From NCBI RefSeq assembly GCF_011075055.1, contig NC_058154.1, forward strand, positions 11,726,475 through 11,790,474: a stretch of 64,000 nucleotides of DNA. Reading direction: 5' to 3'. A program made the translations under genes and the position numbers. This stretch comes from Mangifera indica. Taxonomy: Eukaryota > Streptophyta > Magnoliopsida > Sapindales > Anacardiaceae. This document shows, piece after piece, positions 45,622-55,769 of the stretch; position 1 is the stretch's first letter, and the number at the start of each line of letters is the position of its first letter. A model generated the notes under the pieces. The model saw only the letters and a list, made by a program, of their open reading frames with translations, did no database searches and had not been told where the DNA came from.

Positions 45622-47765
45622 GAAACCAGGAAAGATGTGGTGGCAGTTAAAAAAGTTCATGATTCATTGGAAGAGAAGACAATTGAGCAGGAGCACTTAA
45701 CTTATGCCAATAAGCTGGTATGTTGTAGCACTTTCTATTTTCCAGTCTATTTTTGTTGCTTTCCTAGGTGTTGACATTATTGATGTTTTCTGCCTTTCAA
45801 TATGTATGGAGGCTAAGAATGCATTTAAAGCACTTTTGGTGCCTGCAAATGTTGTGTCTGACTGGACTTGGGATCAGGTAGTTTTCAGCTTGCTTAATTC
45901 ATTTTTTATATTTTTAAATCTATGTTTCTGAGTTGATGTCAAATGAAACAGGCAATGAGAGTAATAATTAATGACAGAAGATATGCTGCACTAAGAACAC
46001 GAAGCTGAGGAAAAAACAGGAAGCTGAGGAAAGACGAAGTAAACTGAAAAAAGCACAGGACGATTATTATAAAAAGAAGTTAGAAGTAAGTTTTTTTTGC
46101 TTCATGCATAGATCTCTTCCAACAGTAACAATAAATAGAATCTGTTAGGTACCTGGAGTCTGCAGCAGCTACTCAGAAGCTCTTCCCCTCCTGCTAGTGC
46201 GGTGGAGAAAGGAATTCCAGACTGAGTCTGTCGTGCGTTGAAGATTTGTTTTGTTTTCCTTTCCGATGTAACAGTGTTGTATTCAAATAAACATAACAAG
46301 AGAACAATAAACTTTTACTGAATCATTTCATCAAAAGAAGAGTTTGATTACATTGTACATCTATCATCCATATCAGAACAAATAAACAACTCTACGGGAA
46401 TTTAACCAACAAGTAATACTCAAACTAGGATAATAACCTTCCCACCGAGAAGATCAAACAGGTACCACAAGCAAAACACAACAAAACGCAACAAAACCCT
46501 ACACCCTCCAGCTTTCGAGAGGCTGGGACTCTCCCTCACTCTATTTCCTTCTTTTTCCCCTTTTTCTCTGCTTCCTCTCTCAGCTCCTTATTACTGGACT
46601 CCTTGCTGACGCCCAACCAATCCCCAAATGCCAACTCAGCGTCCCCTGTATTCACAACCTCCATCTCTTCCAACATACTCCTAATCTTTTGCTGCGTGTC
46701 TGTTATCCTCTCCGCCACTGGAATGCTGCCACCTGGAGTCCCCCTCGGCTGTTTACTATTATTGCTACCAACATTATCACTCACAGCTTTTGGACTGCTG
46801 CCTTCCGCTCCACTATCCTGCTTTCTGTTATTGTCATCAATGCCTTCTGTTGAATTCCAGATTTGCTCCTTCAAGGTCGCCCTTCTTTCTCTTCTTTTCC
46901 TCTTCACGTAGACCCGAGCCCTAACAGAATCCCTTCCACAGTCACATTCATTTTGGATGTGCTTGCAGGAGTCTCTAGAGCTATAAGATCATCCACAAGA
47001 CGGAGGTTTATTTTTCACTGATAATGTCAATTTTTTTGCTATTGCTTGCATATACTATGGCCAATCTCATGTTAAATTATATGAACGACCTTTCAGCAAA
47101 GCAGTGACTATGTTTGAAAATGATGAGCGTTTCAAAGCTCTTGAACAAGAAAGAGATCGCAAGGATCTGTTTGATAATCATTTGGAGGAGCTCAAACAGA
47201 AGGTTCTCTTCCCTTGATCTCATTTGTTTATGGTAACTGTATATTGTGAACATGAGTGTTTCTTCTCCCCTCATCTGTAGGAATTTGAAATTGCTTCATC
47301 AGACAATACACTTTTTCTTCTTAGCGATAGTCTCCTAAGTGTTATGCAGATACTGTGGCAAAGATTTGGAGCATATGTATTTTTTGCATTTTGGTTAGAA
47401 ACGAGTAAAGGCACAGGAGGAGCGCAAGCGAAATGTAATGGAGCATAGGAAATTTTTGGAATCACGTGACTTCATTAAGGTACCCTTTAGAAAGGTTGCA
47501 TTTTGTCTTTATAGCTTTAGCTTATCATCTACTTTTGAACCCTTAACAAAATGATTTATCTTTCCAGGCAAGCAGCCTGTGGCGAAAAGTTCAAGACCGC
47601 TTAGAGGCTGATGAAAGATGTCACGTCTTGAGAAAATTGATCGACTGGAAATTTTTCAGATAATTTACTTCATTTGACTATTAAAAATACATTTTTAAGT
47701 TGAGCGAAGTTTGAGACTTTGTAACAGGAATATTTACGTGATTTAGAGAAGGAAGAGGAGCAATG
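45622..47765 (+). pseudogene. PRP40A: PRP40A pseudogene, FF-domain exons, copy 3
   Basis: Exons match those of copy 1: EKTIEQEHLTYANKL (ends about 45717), EAKNAFKALLVPANVVSDW (about 45809), MRVIINDRRYAALRT followed by KKQEAEERRSKLKKAQDD (about 45955-46087; a stretch deleted in copy 1 is kept here), [19 protein letters not shown] (about 47100), EERKRNVMEHRKFLESRD (about 47420), WRKVQDRLEADERC (about 47580) and EYLRDLEKEEEEQ (47728-47765). The frameshift after DERC and the lost splice donor at the next exon end are shared with copy 1, so they predate that duplication. A 784-bp LTR-like element lies in one intron. The splice acceptor before EAKNAF is changed (ATATGTATG). Confidence 0.82.
46143..46926 (-). 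mobile_element. LTR-like insertion of 784 bp with a 123-codon open frame
   Basis: The ends are TGTTAGGTACC and GAGCCCTAACA, flanked by GAATC at 46138-46142 and 46927-46931. Copy 1 has the empty site AATAGAATCCCTCCC near 4036. TG...CA ends with a 5-bp duplication indicate a solo LTR or a non-autonomous LTR element. On the minus strand 46907-46536 is open for 123 codons, a highly charged protein containing MKRKRRERRATLKEQIW, LAFGDWLGVSKES and a Lys/Glu-rich end. I do not recognise it; a piece of a gag-like ORF caught in an element is one option. Confidence 0.7.
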
Positions 47766-47800
47766 AAAGCAAAGTCCATTCATTCATTCATTGTAATACT

Positions 47801-50214
47801 TTACTTGGTCATGCACAACAGCATATCCTCAAACCAAAAAAAAAAAAAAATAGAAAAACTTTTTAAAAATACTACAATTTTTTCCCCAAGGCAATTGAGA
47901 AAACGAGAAAACATATATCTCCATCTTTTTTTAACGAGAAGAGGACCAATGAAACTCCAAAAGCCAACCACAAATCCAGGTGCCATGCTCACATAGAACC
48001 AATCAACTTCATGTTCATTACCATTTCTATTTTCGTACTCAGGATTTGGAACAATCATAGTACAATTCTGAAGCGGAGGTCTACAAAGTTCATTGCTGAT
48101 AAAAGAAGAGGCCTCAAAGCTTTGTAGCTGAGTGCTTGAAGGAATTTTCCCAATCAACTTGTTGTTGGATAAGTTCAAGCTACTCAAAGTTGTCAAATTT
48201 GACATACTCTCTGGGATTTCACCAAAAAGATAGTTTGCAGATAAATCAAGTGTCTCTATTGATCTCATGTGACCAATATTCTCAGGAATTGTTCCTGTAT
48301 AAGAATTGTGTGACAAATTAAGTGTTTGTAATGCTCCCAGATTTGTCACTTTTTCAGGTATCTGGCCTGAGAAACTATTATGAGAGAGGTCGACAAGTCT
48401 TACCAGATTAAGAGTGGTGTGATATTCTAAAATACGCCCTTTTACCACAACAGATGTATCTTCAACAAAATCTTCTGATTCAACATCTGAACATACAATT
48501 CTGTTGCTGATTCCAGTGAAGTTTATTGTCACCAGGGCACTGATGTTGCTGATGCAGCTCGGTATTGTTCCAGAAAGGTTGTTGGAAGAAAGGTCCAGGA
48601 TTTGTAAATTCACAAGATGGCAAAGTTCAGCGGGGAAAAGTCCGTGGAAATTATTCGAATGCAGGTTGAGAATCACCATATCTGAGAAAGAATTCCCAAT
48701 CCATGTTGAAAGATTTCCAACCAACTGATTTTCACCAAAATCAAGTACCTGTAACTTTGTGCAATTTGTAAGAGATAAAGGCACTGCTCCAGAGAGGCTG
48801 TTCTTGCGAAGATGAAGGGACTCGAGAAAAGTCAAAGTTCCCATGGAGACAGGAAGGACACCACTGAAGTTATTGTTATCCAAATCCAGAACAGACAAGG
48901 ATTGCAAATTCATCCAGCAATCAGGCAACTCTCCATATAAAAGATTATATCTAAGGTTGAGAATTCGAGTTGCCCTTGACCCATTTTTCCCATAACACAG
49001 AAAGTGGGACATAGATCCTCACAAACTATTATTGGAAAGATCTAATTGAACCAGATTGGAGGATGCCAGAGGCAATGGACCTGAAAATTTATTAGAACTA
49101 AAGTCAAGATACTTCAATTTGGTGACCTCACTCAAATTTGGAATCTTCTCACGGATTTGGTTGTTGGAGAGATTTAAAAATTCAAATTGGTGGATAGATT
49201 TCCAAAACGACTCAGGAATTGTATCTGAAATTCCTGCGTTTGATAAATCCAGAGAATATAAATATTTTTGTGAGTGAACCCATGAAGGAAATTGAAGCCC
49301 TAAATGACAAGATCCCAACTGTAAAGATTCAAGCTGAAAAGAAGGAACCCAATCAGGACTAACTTTCAGCACCAATGAGTTTTCATTTGCAGTAAACACA
49401 AGCAGCCTTGTGAGATTAGTAAAGTGAATCTGAGAAAGAGTTCCATTCAGTTGATTATTGGAAATATCTAGGAATTCTAATGATGAAAGTTCTCCTAAAG
49501 AAGATGGCATAGGACCAGAAATGGAGTTGTCATGCAAAACAAGAAACTGCAAACTTTGAAATTGCCCAAGTTGATCGGTAATCTGACCCCAAAGTTGATT
49601 GTAACTTAAATCTAATGACTCTAGTCTCTCAGAAACACATGTCGAGAGAATATCTAAGATCTCAGACATCTCTTGACTCAATCGAAGCTTTGTCAGAAAA
49701 ACTGAGTGCAAATTGCAAAGTCTTCCTAATGATTTTGGAATTTTTCCCTCAAATCTATTGATGGAAAGATCAAGGAAATTGAGGGAAGTAAAGTTTCCAA
49801 TAGCAGTAGAAATTGAACCTTGCAACATATTCCATCTTAAACCAAGATGCTTAAGATGGTTAAATGTGTACAACCAAGCGGGTATTGAAGAATTGAAACG
49901 GTTAATAGATAAATCAAGAAACTCAAGAGAAGTCAAGTTTTGAAGTCCATTGGGCATGGGATCTTGGAAATAATTAGATCTTAGATCAAGGTATACTAAA
50001 TTACCAAGACCAAAAACCCAAGAAGGAATCAAAGTGTTCAATTCGTTGAAAGAAAGATCAAATTCGGTCAGGGATGAAAAATTTGCACTTGTTATACGAG
50101 GAAACTGACCAAGTTGACAATAGGGCAATCGTAACACTACAAGAGAAGGAAGTGTATTTATCACCTTCAATCGATTATCATTGACTCTGCAGAGATCCAC
50201 GAAGTCCAAATCCA
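47801..50214 (-). pseudogene. RLP-B pseudogene, copy 3, main part
   Basis: Minus-strand coding from 50214 to 47801 covers most of the ectodomain (VNDNRLKVINTLPSLVVLRL onward), the island (SEDFVEDTSVVVKGRILEYH), the last LRRs, the cap (NELCRPPLQNC, the Gly of LCGPP changed to Arg), acidic NEHEVDW, the membrane helix (MAPGFVVGFWSFIGPLLV) and a hydrophobic tail. It is a single frame except for TGA at 49019-49021, where copies 1 and 2 have a Ser codon (TCA). The upstream part is separated by the copia insertion at 50220-55136. The C-terminus ends about 35 bp from the convergent PRP40A fragment. Confidence 0.9.
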
Positions 50215-50219
50215 GATAC

Positions 50220-50658
50220 TATTGGTTTTTAATGGAGATTTGTATGCAAAGAAAGCATGAAAAAACGCAAAAACAGAGGAGAAAAGAAGAAAAAAACAGA
50301 GTCGGAACGGAAGAAGTCTTTTTGGCTGTAAAAGGTCACTTCTTTTTTCATTACTTCAATAATACATTTATATACATCATATCTTACTTAATACAAATAC
50401 ATAGCAGCTCAAATTAAGCTCAACCATCCAATTTCTTACAAAGCAAACCAAAAGCTTACCTGCTCTAACAACTCCAAGCTGCATTGGTTACATTCCAACT
50501 AAATACAAACTAAAACAATTCAAAATGGATAAGAAAGTTTTTCAACATATTAAACAACAAAAACAAACTTATATTGGCTTTGTTTCAGAGCACTTGAGCA
50601 CATCATCAATTTATCAAAAATAAATTCCAGCAACTGCAATCTTCACTCAGCTTCATTA
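50220..50658 (-). mobile_element. 3' LTR of the 50220 copia
   Basis: It lies at the left because the element is on the minus strand. It begins TATTGGTTTTTAATGG (the right LTR has TGTTGG) and ends CAGCTTCATTA, then the purine tract. Length is equal to the other LTR. Confidence 0.9.
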
Positions 50659-51300
50659 CTCCTCCTTGACAAACTTACTTACCATTCCCAATTTGTTCCT
50701 TAGTTGAACAAATTTATTTGTGCTAACAACCTTTGTCAACAGGTCAGCCAATTGCTCTTCTGAACTGCAGTGAATTAGCTGGATTTCAGATTCTTCTCCA
50801 GCTTGCCTTATTGCATGATACTTGATCTTAATATGCTTTGTTTTGCCATGAAAAACTGGATTTTTAGTTATAGCCACAACAGACTTGTTGTCACAATAAA
50901 TAGGTGTTGCATTCATTTGTTTTTCATGCAAATCACCTAATATCTTTCTCAACCAAATGGTTTGATTTACTGCAGAAGCAGCAGCTATATATTCTGCTTC
51001 TACAGTAGATTGAGCAACAACACTTTGTTTTCTTGAATTCCAGCAGATTGATCCTGATCCAAGAGAGAAAATGTAACCAGAGGTGTTCTTTAAATCATCC
51101 ATTGAGCCACCCGAGTCACTATTAACAAACCCATGTAAATTGGCCTCCAAATTTCTGTTGTATAATATTCTAAGATCAGCAGAGTTCTTAACATACCTGA
51201 GGACCCTTTTTGCTGCTTTAAAATGTTATTGGCTTGGTCTTTGCGTAAACCTTGAAAGCAAACTTGTTGCATACATTATATCAAGTCTAGTTGCTGTTAG
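50656..51300 (-). pseudogene. Copia RNase H, 50220 element
   Basis: [74 protein letters not shown] and [17 protein letters not shown] give a largely intact RNase H domain. The residues DSD, E and D expected in the active site appear partly as NSDSGG, VEAEY and YCDN. It is preceded by a frame break near 51150. Confidence 0.85.
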
Positions 51301-52741
51301 ATAAAGTAAACATCCTATCAAACTTCTGAAGACACCAGATTCAATTTCTGGAAATCCATCATTCTTTTTCAGTTTCTGACTTACTACAAGAGGATTGTCA
51401 ACCTCTTTTGCATTCTCCATACCAAACCTTTTCACTAATTCCTTAGCATATTTCTGTTGGCTAATGAAAATACCAAATTCTGATTGCAAAACTTTAATGC
51501 CAAGGAAGAAATTGAGTCTTCCTAAGTCAGTCATTTCAAATGTATTTTGTATTTCTAATTTCAACCAAGTGATCAAATTTGCATTGTTACCTGTAATCAA
51601 AAGATCATCCACATAAATGGATACTATTAACACATTATCATTTTCTGACTTCACATATAATGTAGCTTCATTCAAGTTTTTCACAAAACCAAGCTTCATC
51701 AAATAAGTGTTACTCTACTATACCAGGCTCTTGGAGCTTGTTTCAGGCCATATAAGGCATTCTTCAGCAAACACACTTTCTTTTCATCTCCTTCTCTCAC
51801 AAACCCAGGAGCCTGCTCTATGTACACTTCTTCATTCAAGTCACCATCGAGAAAAGTTGACTTAACATCTAATTAATGAAGAAACTAGCCTTTTGAGCAG
51901 CCAATGCAATTAGAAGTTTAATAGTATCAAACCTTGCAATTGGTGCAAATGTTTCAGAATAATCTTCACCCTCCTTTTGTGCATAACCTTTCACTACAAG
52001 CCTTGCCTTTAACTTGTTTACAGAACCATCAGCATTTAGTTTTGTCTTGTAAATCCACTTGACACCTAAAACATGTTTATCAAGTGACCTATCAACCAAT
52101 TTCCAGGTTTCATTTTTCTGTATCATTTTTATCTTCTCCTGCATGGCTACCTTCCAACCAGAAAACTTTGAAGTTTCTTCATAATTGGTAGGTTCAATCA
52201 TTGCCAAATTACACCTGTTATAAATATTAGCAAGTGATTTCATCTTGACTGCTTTATCTTCATCATCACTACTATTTTGCTGCTCACTTTCTGTTTTTCT
52301 TTCATTGTGCACAATTGGCTCTTCCTTTATCTTCCTTTGGGCTTCATTTATTTCCCAATTCCACACTGATTCTTTATCAAACTTTAAGTCTCTGTGAATG
52401 CCAATTTTACCATTTGAAGGATGATATACTTTATATGCCTTGGACTTGTCACTATAGCCTACTAACATACCTAACTCAGCCTTCTTGCTCAATTTTTCTC
52501 TCTTCACTTCTGGAATAAAACTCCAACAAACATAGCCAAATATTCTCACATAACTTACATTTGGCTTTGAATCAAACCAAGCTTCATAAGGTGTTTTATC
52601 TTTTAATGCTCTTGTGGGCAGCTTATTGAGCAAATGGACTATAGTATTTACTGCTTCTGCCCAAAATTTCTTTGGCAGATTGCTTTTAAACAAAAGACAT
52701 CTTCCCATTTCCATAACAGTCATATTTTTCCTCTCACTCAC
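51226..52741 (-). pseudogene. Copia integrase end and reverse transcriptase, 50220 element
   Basis: From 52741: SERKNMTVMEMGRCLLFKSN and KFWAEAVNTIVHLLNKLPTR (end of the integrase core). RT starts at about WKVAMQEKIKMIQKNETWKL, with LGVKWIYKTKLNADGSVNKL and GEDYSETFAPIARFDTIKLL. Frame breaks at 51869-51702 separate the block with [23 protein letters not shown] coding. The second part has the catalytic YVDDLLITGNN and TDLGRLNFFLGIKVLQ. RT copies element RNA to DNA in the particle; this copy cannot do so. Confidence 0.87.
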
Positions 52742-53661
52742 CCCATTTTGTTAAGGAGTATATAGGACAGTGAGCTAGTGTTTGATGTCATTTTCCTTGC
52801 AAAATTTCTCAAATTTTTCATTAGTATACTCTCCTCCATTGTCACTTCTTATCATTCTTAGTTTGCATCCACATTCATTCTCTACAAACTTTTTGAAGTT
52901 CACAAACACATCAATAACTTCAGATTTTGTTTGATGAAATACACCCAACACATCCTACTAAAATCATCTATGAACAATACAAAATACTTACTACTATTTA
53001 AGGAATTTTCTGACATAGGGCCACACACATCAGTGTGCACTAACTCCAGCTTCTCCTTGGCCCTCTATGCTTTATTCCTTGGAAAAGCAAGCCTTGTTTG
53101 ATTTCCCAATTGACAAATTTCACAAATTTTCCTTATCATTGCCACATTTGGCATTCCAACAGCAAGTTCTTTCTTAGCCATCAATTTGAGTCGATGTTCA
53201 TGAAAATGACCTAATCTTTTATGCCATTTAACTGATTCATCATCATTACTAACAAGTGCTTGAGCAATCACATCATTTAGCTCTAAGCAAAAACTTCTAT
53301 GCATCATATCTACCATCATTACTTCTACTCCTTTTGAGTCATACACATGACATTTTTTATTATCAAATTTTAGAGAATAATTATTTTCTAACATTTTACT
53401 AATACTCAGTATATTAAAAGCAATACCAAGAACAAGTAACACATCATTGATCAGTCTTGTACCTGAAATTGTTTTGATAGCCACTGTGCCCATTCCTTGC
53501 ACTTGTAATAGCTCTCCATTTCCAATTTTGACATTGGAAATTTTGCTCTTTCTGAGGTTGATAAAAAGGCTTTTATCAAAAGTCATATGATTAGTGCATC
53601 CGCTGTCTAGTAGCCAATTTTGAGAATGAAATTGAGCATTATGACAGTCTACAGTAAACAA
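52742..53661 (-). pseudogene. Copia protease and integrase front, 50220 element
   Basis: NWLLDSGCTNHMTF (from 53613) is the retroviral-type aspartic protease active site, intact. WHKRLGHFHEHRLKLM and KICEICQLGNQ give the integrase zinc domain. The remaining integrase core (MIRSDNGGEYTNEKFEKFCK-like, about 52850) lies in another frame, with at least two breaks at 53064 and about 52950. Confidence 0.85.
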
Positions 53662-53699
53662 CTACTCTTCAGAATGCTCCTCCTCTTCTTGCAAATTTT

Positions 53700-54600
53700 C
53701 AGCAACTTAAGCTTGCTGCTGAATTATTTTTCCTTTGTTCTTGCACACCTTTTCCATATGACCAAACTCTTTACATCCTCTATACTGAATCTCAGGTCTA
53801 TACCAGCAATACTTTTCTGTATGGCTAGTGCAGACAAGGTGAGAATCTGCCTTTCTTTCCTCTTTGCCTCTTATCATATCCATCCTTCTTCTCATTTCCT
53901 TTCTTGTTAACATACTGCTTGTTTGAACTGAAACCAGCTTGTGTTTTTGATGATTGGGCTACTATAAATACTCCTTCAGAGATTGTAACATTGTCTCTAA
54001 AGGGTTGTCTCAATTCCACAGCTTGCAATGAATTGGACAATTTTGAAATGGTCATAGTGCTCATATCCTTTGAATCTTCCAAGGAGGAAATCTTTGCTTC
54101 AAATTTTTCTGGTAAACTTGCTAACACTTGCTCCACAACTTTACTTTCAGAAATGATTTCTCCAAGAAGAGTAAGTTGGTTCACTACCTTCATCAATCTA
54201 TCAATAAAACCTTTAATTGATTCTTTATCTTTCATTCTTAGTAAAGCAAACTCTCTTTTGAAGTTGAAAATCTACATTTGCTTTGATTTTTCACTGGCAT
54301 GGAACTCTAGTTTTAGCTTATCCCATGCCTCATTTGCTGTTTCACAGGCCATGATTTTTGCAAACATAATTTCTGAAATAGCAAAATGGATACAAGACAA
54401 AGCTTTGTACCTCTTTGTTGTCTCCTCAAAGTGATGTTTAATTTGGTTCAGTGTTGGATTCTCAGGTAGTGGATTTGGTTGCTTATCCACTTCAACTACA
54501 TCCACAAATCGAAAGCTCTCAAATAGGCTTTCATTTTTATTGCTCAGGCTATATAGTTTTCACTAGAAAAAACTGGTGCAGTCATTCTTGTAAAGTTGTT
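53700..54600 (-). pseudogene. Copia gag, 50220 element
   Basis: The right part has NPLPENPTLNQIKHHFEETT and MACETANEAWDKLKLEFHAS. The next frame has MKDKESIKGFIDRLMKVVNQ and VVEQVLASLPEKFEAKISSL, both typical of copia gag (UBN2 type). The zinc knuckle appears as RGCKEFGHMEKVC, with the first Cys changed to Tyr. A stop and frameshift near 54240 split the gene. Confidence 0.85.
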
Positions 54601-54697
54601 GGAAGCCATGGTTACAATTTGAGTTCCTTCTTTCTAACACTTCTACAAATCTTCCTTGACACAAGCTCTTTCAAAGACAGAAAGCTCTGATACTAAT

Positions 54698-55136
54698 TGT
54701 TGGTTTTTAATGGAGATTTGTATGCAAAGAAAGCATGAAAAAACGTAAAAACAAAGAAGAAAAAAAGAAAAAACAAAACTGGAACGAAAGAAGTCTTTTT
54801 GGTTGTAAAAGGTCACTTCTTTTTTCATTACTTCAATAATACATTTATATACATCATATCTTACTTAATACAAGTACACAACAGCTCAAATTAAGCTAAA
54901 CCATCCAATTTCTTACAAAGCAAACCAAAAGCTTACCTGCTCTAACAACTCCAACCTGTATTGGTTACATTCCAACTAAATACAAACTAAAACAATTCAA
55001 AATAGATAAGAAAGTTTGTCAACATATTAAACAACAAAAACAAACTTATATTGGCTTTGTTTCATAGCACTTAAGCACATCTTCAATTTATCAAAAATAA
55101 ATTCTAGCAGTTGCAATCTTCACTCAGTTTCATTAG
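54698..55136 (-). mobile_element. 5' LTR of the 50220 copia
   Basis: TGTTGGTTTTTAATGG to CAGTTTCATTA, 439 bp, adjacent to the primer site on its left and to the target duplication GATAC on its right. Confidence 0.9.
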
Positions 55137-55730
55137 ATACTTCAATGATGAAAGACGAGACAACCACCAAAATTTCTCAATGTATGTATAGAAGTTGCTA
55201 CCGAGGTCAAGATACTGCAGATTAGAGAGATTTCCAAGTTGGTGAGGAACACTTCCATTGAATCCATCGTTAGAGAGATTAAGATATCTTAATTTCTCAA
55301 TTTAACCAAGAAATCCAGGTATCTGAATTCCTTCAAAATTATTATTGCTCAAGTCCAAGGAAACCAAATGCTTCAAATCAAACAAAGAGGGATTTATCTT
55401 TCCTCCCAACATTGACCTCAGATAAGCATCATATTCAACCTCAGATGTATGATCTTTCAAAGCAGGATTTCTAAGGTTGAGCTCAAGAACATGGCGAGTC
55501 AAGTTGTCATAGACAACACTAGCCCATTCACAACAATCTCCATCACCTTTCCAAGAGCCAAGCAGGTTGGTAGGATCTATGAGGTCATTTTTTAATCTTA
55601 AAAGTGCTTCTCTCTCACTTTGTATGCAACCTAGAAAAGAGCTTCCATTGAAAAAGCAAATGTTGATGGTTGCAATGGAAACTAACTACAGGAAAAGTGC
55701 TATAAGAATAGTACTCATGATTGGTTTCAT
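55137..55730 (-). pseudogene. RLP-B pseudogene, copy 3, N-terminal part
   Basis: This part starts at 55730 (MKPIMSTILIALFL), followed by an in-frame TAG at 55686-55688 inside the signal peptide, where copy 2 has Gln. The N-cap follows (GCIQSEREALL, DGDCCEWASVV), then LNLRNPALKDHTSEVEYDAY, DLKHLVSLDLSNNNFEGIQI and a second stop, TAA, at 55302-55304 in place of Ser. The copia insertion then separates it from 50214. The TATA box TATAAATA (minus) is at 55762-55769, 32 bp upstream of the ATG. Confidence 0.88.
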
Positions 55731-55761
55731 CACATGGGAGCGTTCGAAACGGAGTACTATA

Positions 55762-55769
55762 TATTTATA
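55762..55769 (-). promoter_or_regulatory. TATA box of RLP-B copy 3
   Basis: TATAAATA on the minus strand, conserved in place in the RLP-B promoters (30858 with one change). At 9786 and 37432 the sequence around the site is kept without a gene. Confidence 0.65.

Larger units (their letters stand above)
50220..55136 (-). mobile_element. Ty1-copia retrotransposon with both LTRs, inserted in RLP-B copy 3
   Basis: Two 439-bp LTRs (50220-50658 and 54698-55136) flank a complete minus-strand copia interior. GATAC repeats at 50215-50219 and 55137-55141, and the uninterrupted RLP-B sequence CCAGATACTTCAACG is at 29790. The primer site is a variant of the initiator-Met-tRNA type next to the right LTR (CTCTGATACTAAT at 54685-54697 on +). 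The purine tract GTCAAGGAGGAG lies next to the left LTR. Domain order gag, protease, integrase, RT, RNase H. The LTRs differ at roughly two dozen positions by eye, many C-to-T or G-to-A, and coding frames are broken, so the element is old and inactive. Confidence 0.95.

Noticed and set aside
46603..46911. Plus-strand 102-codon frame in the LTR-like element
   Set aside because: Shadow of the minus-strand frame over the same bases; neither is assigned a function.
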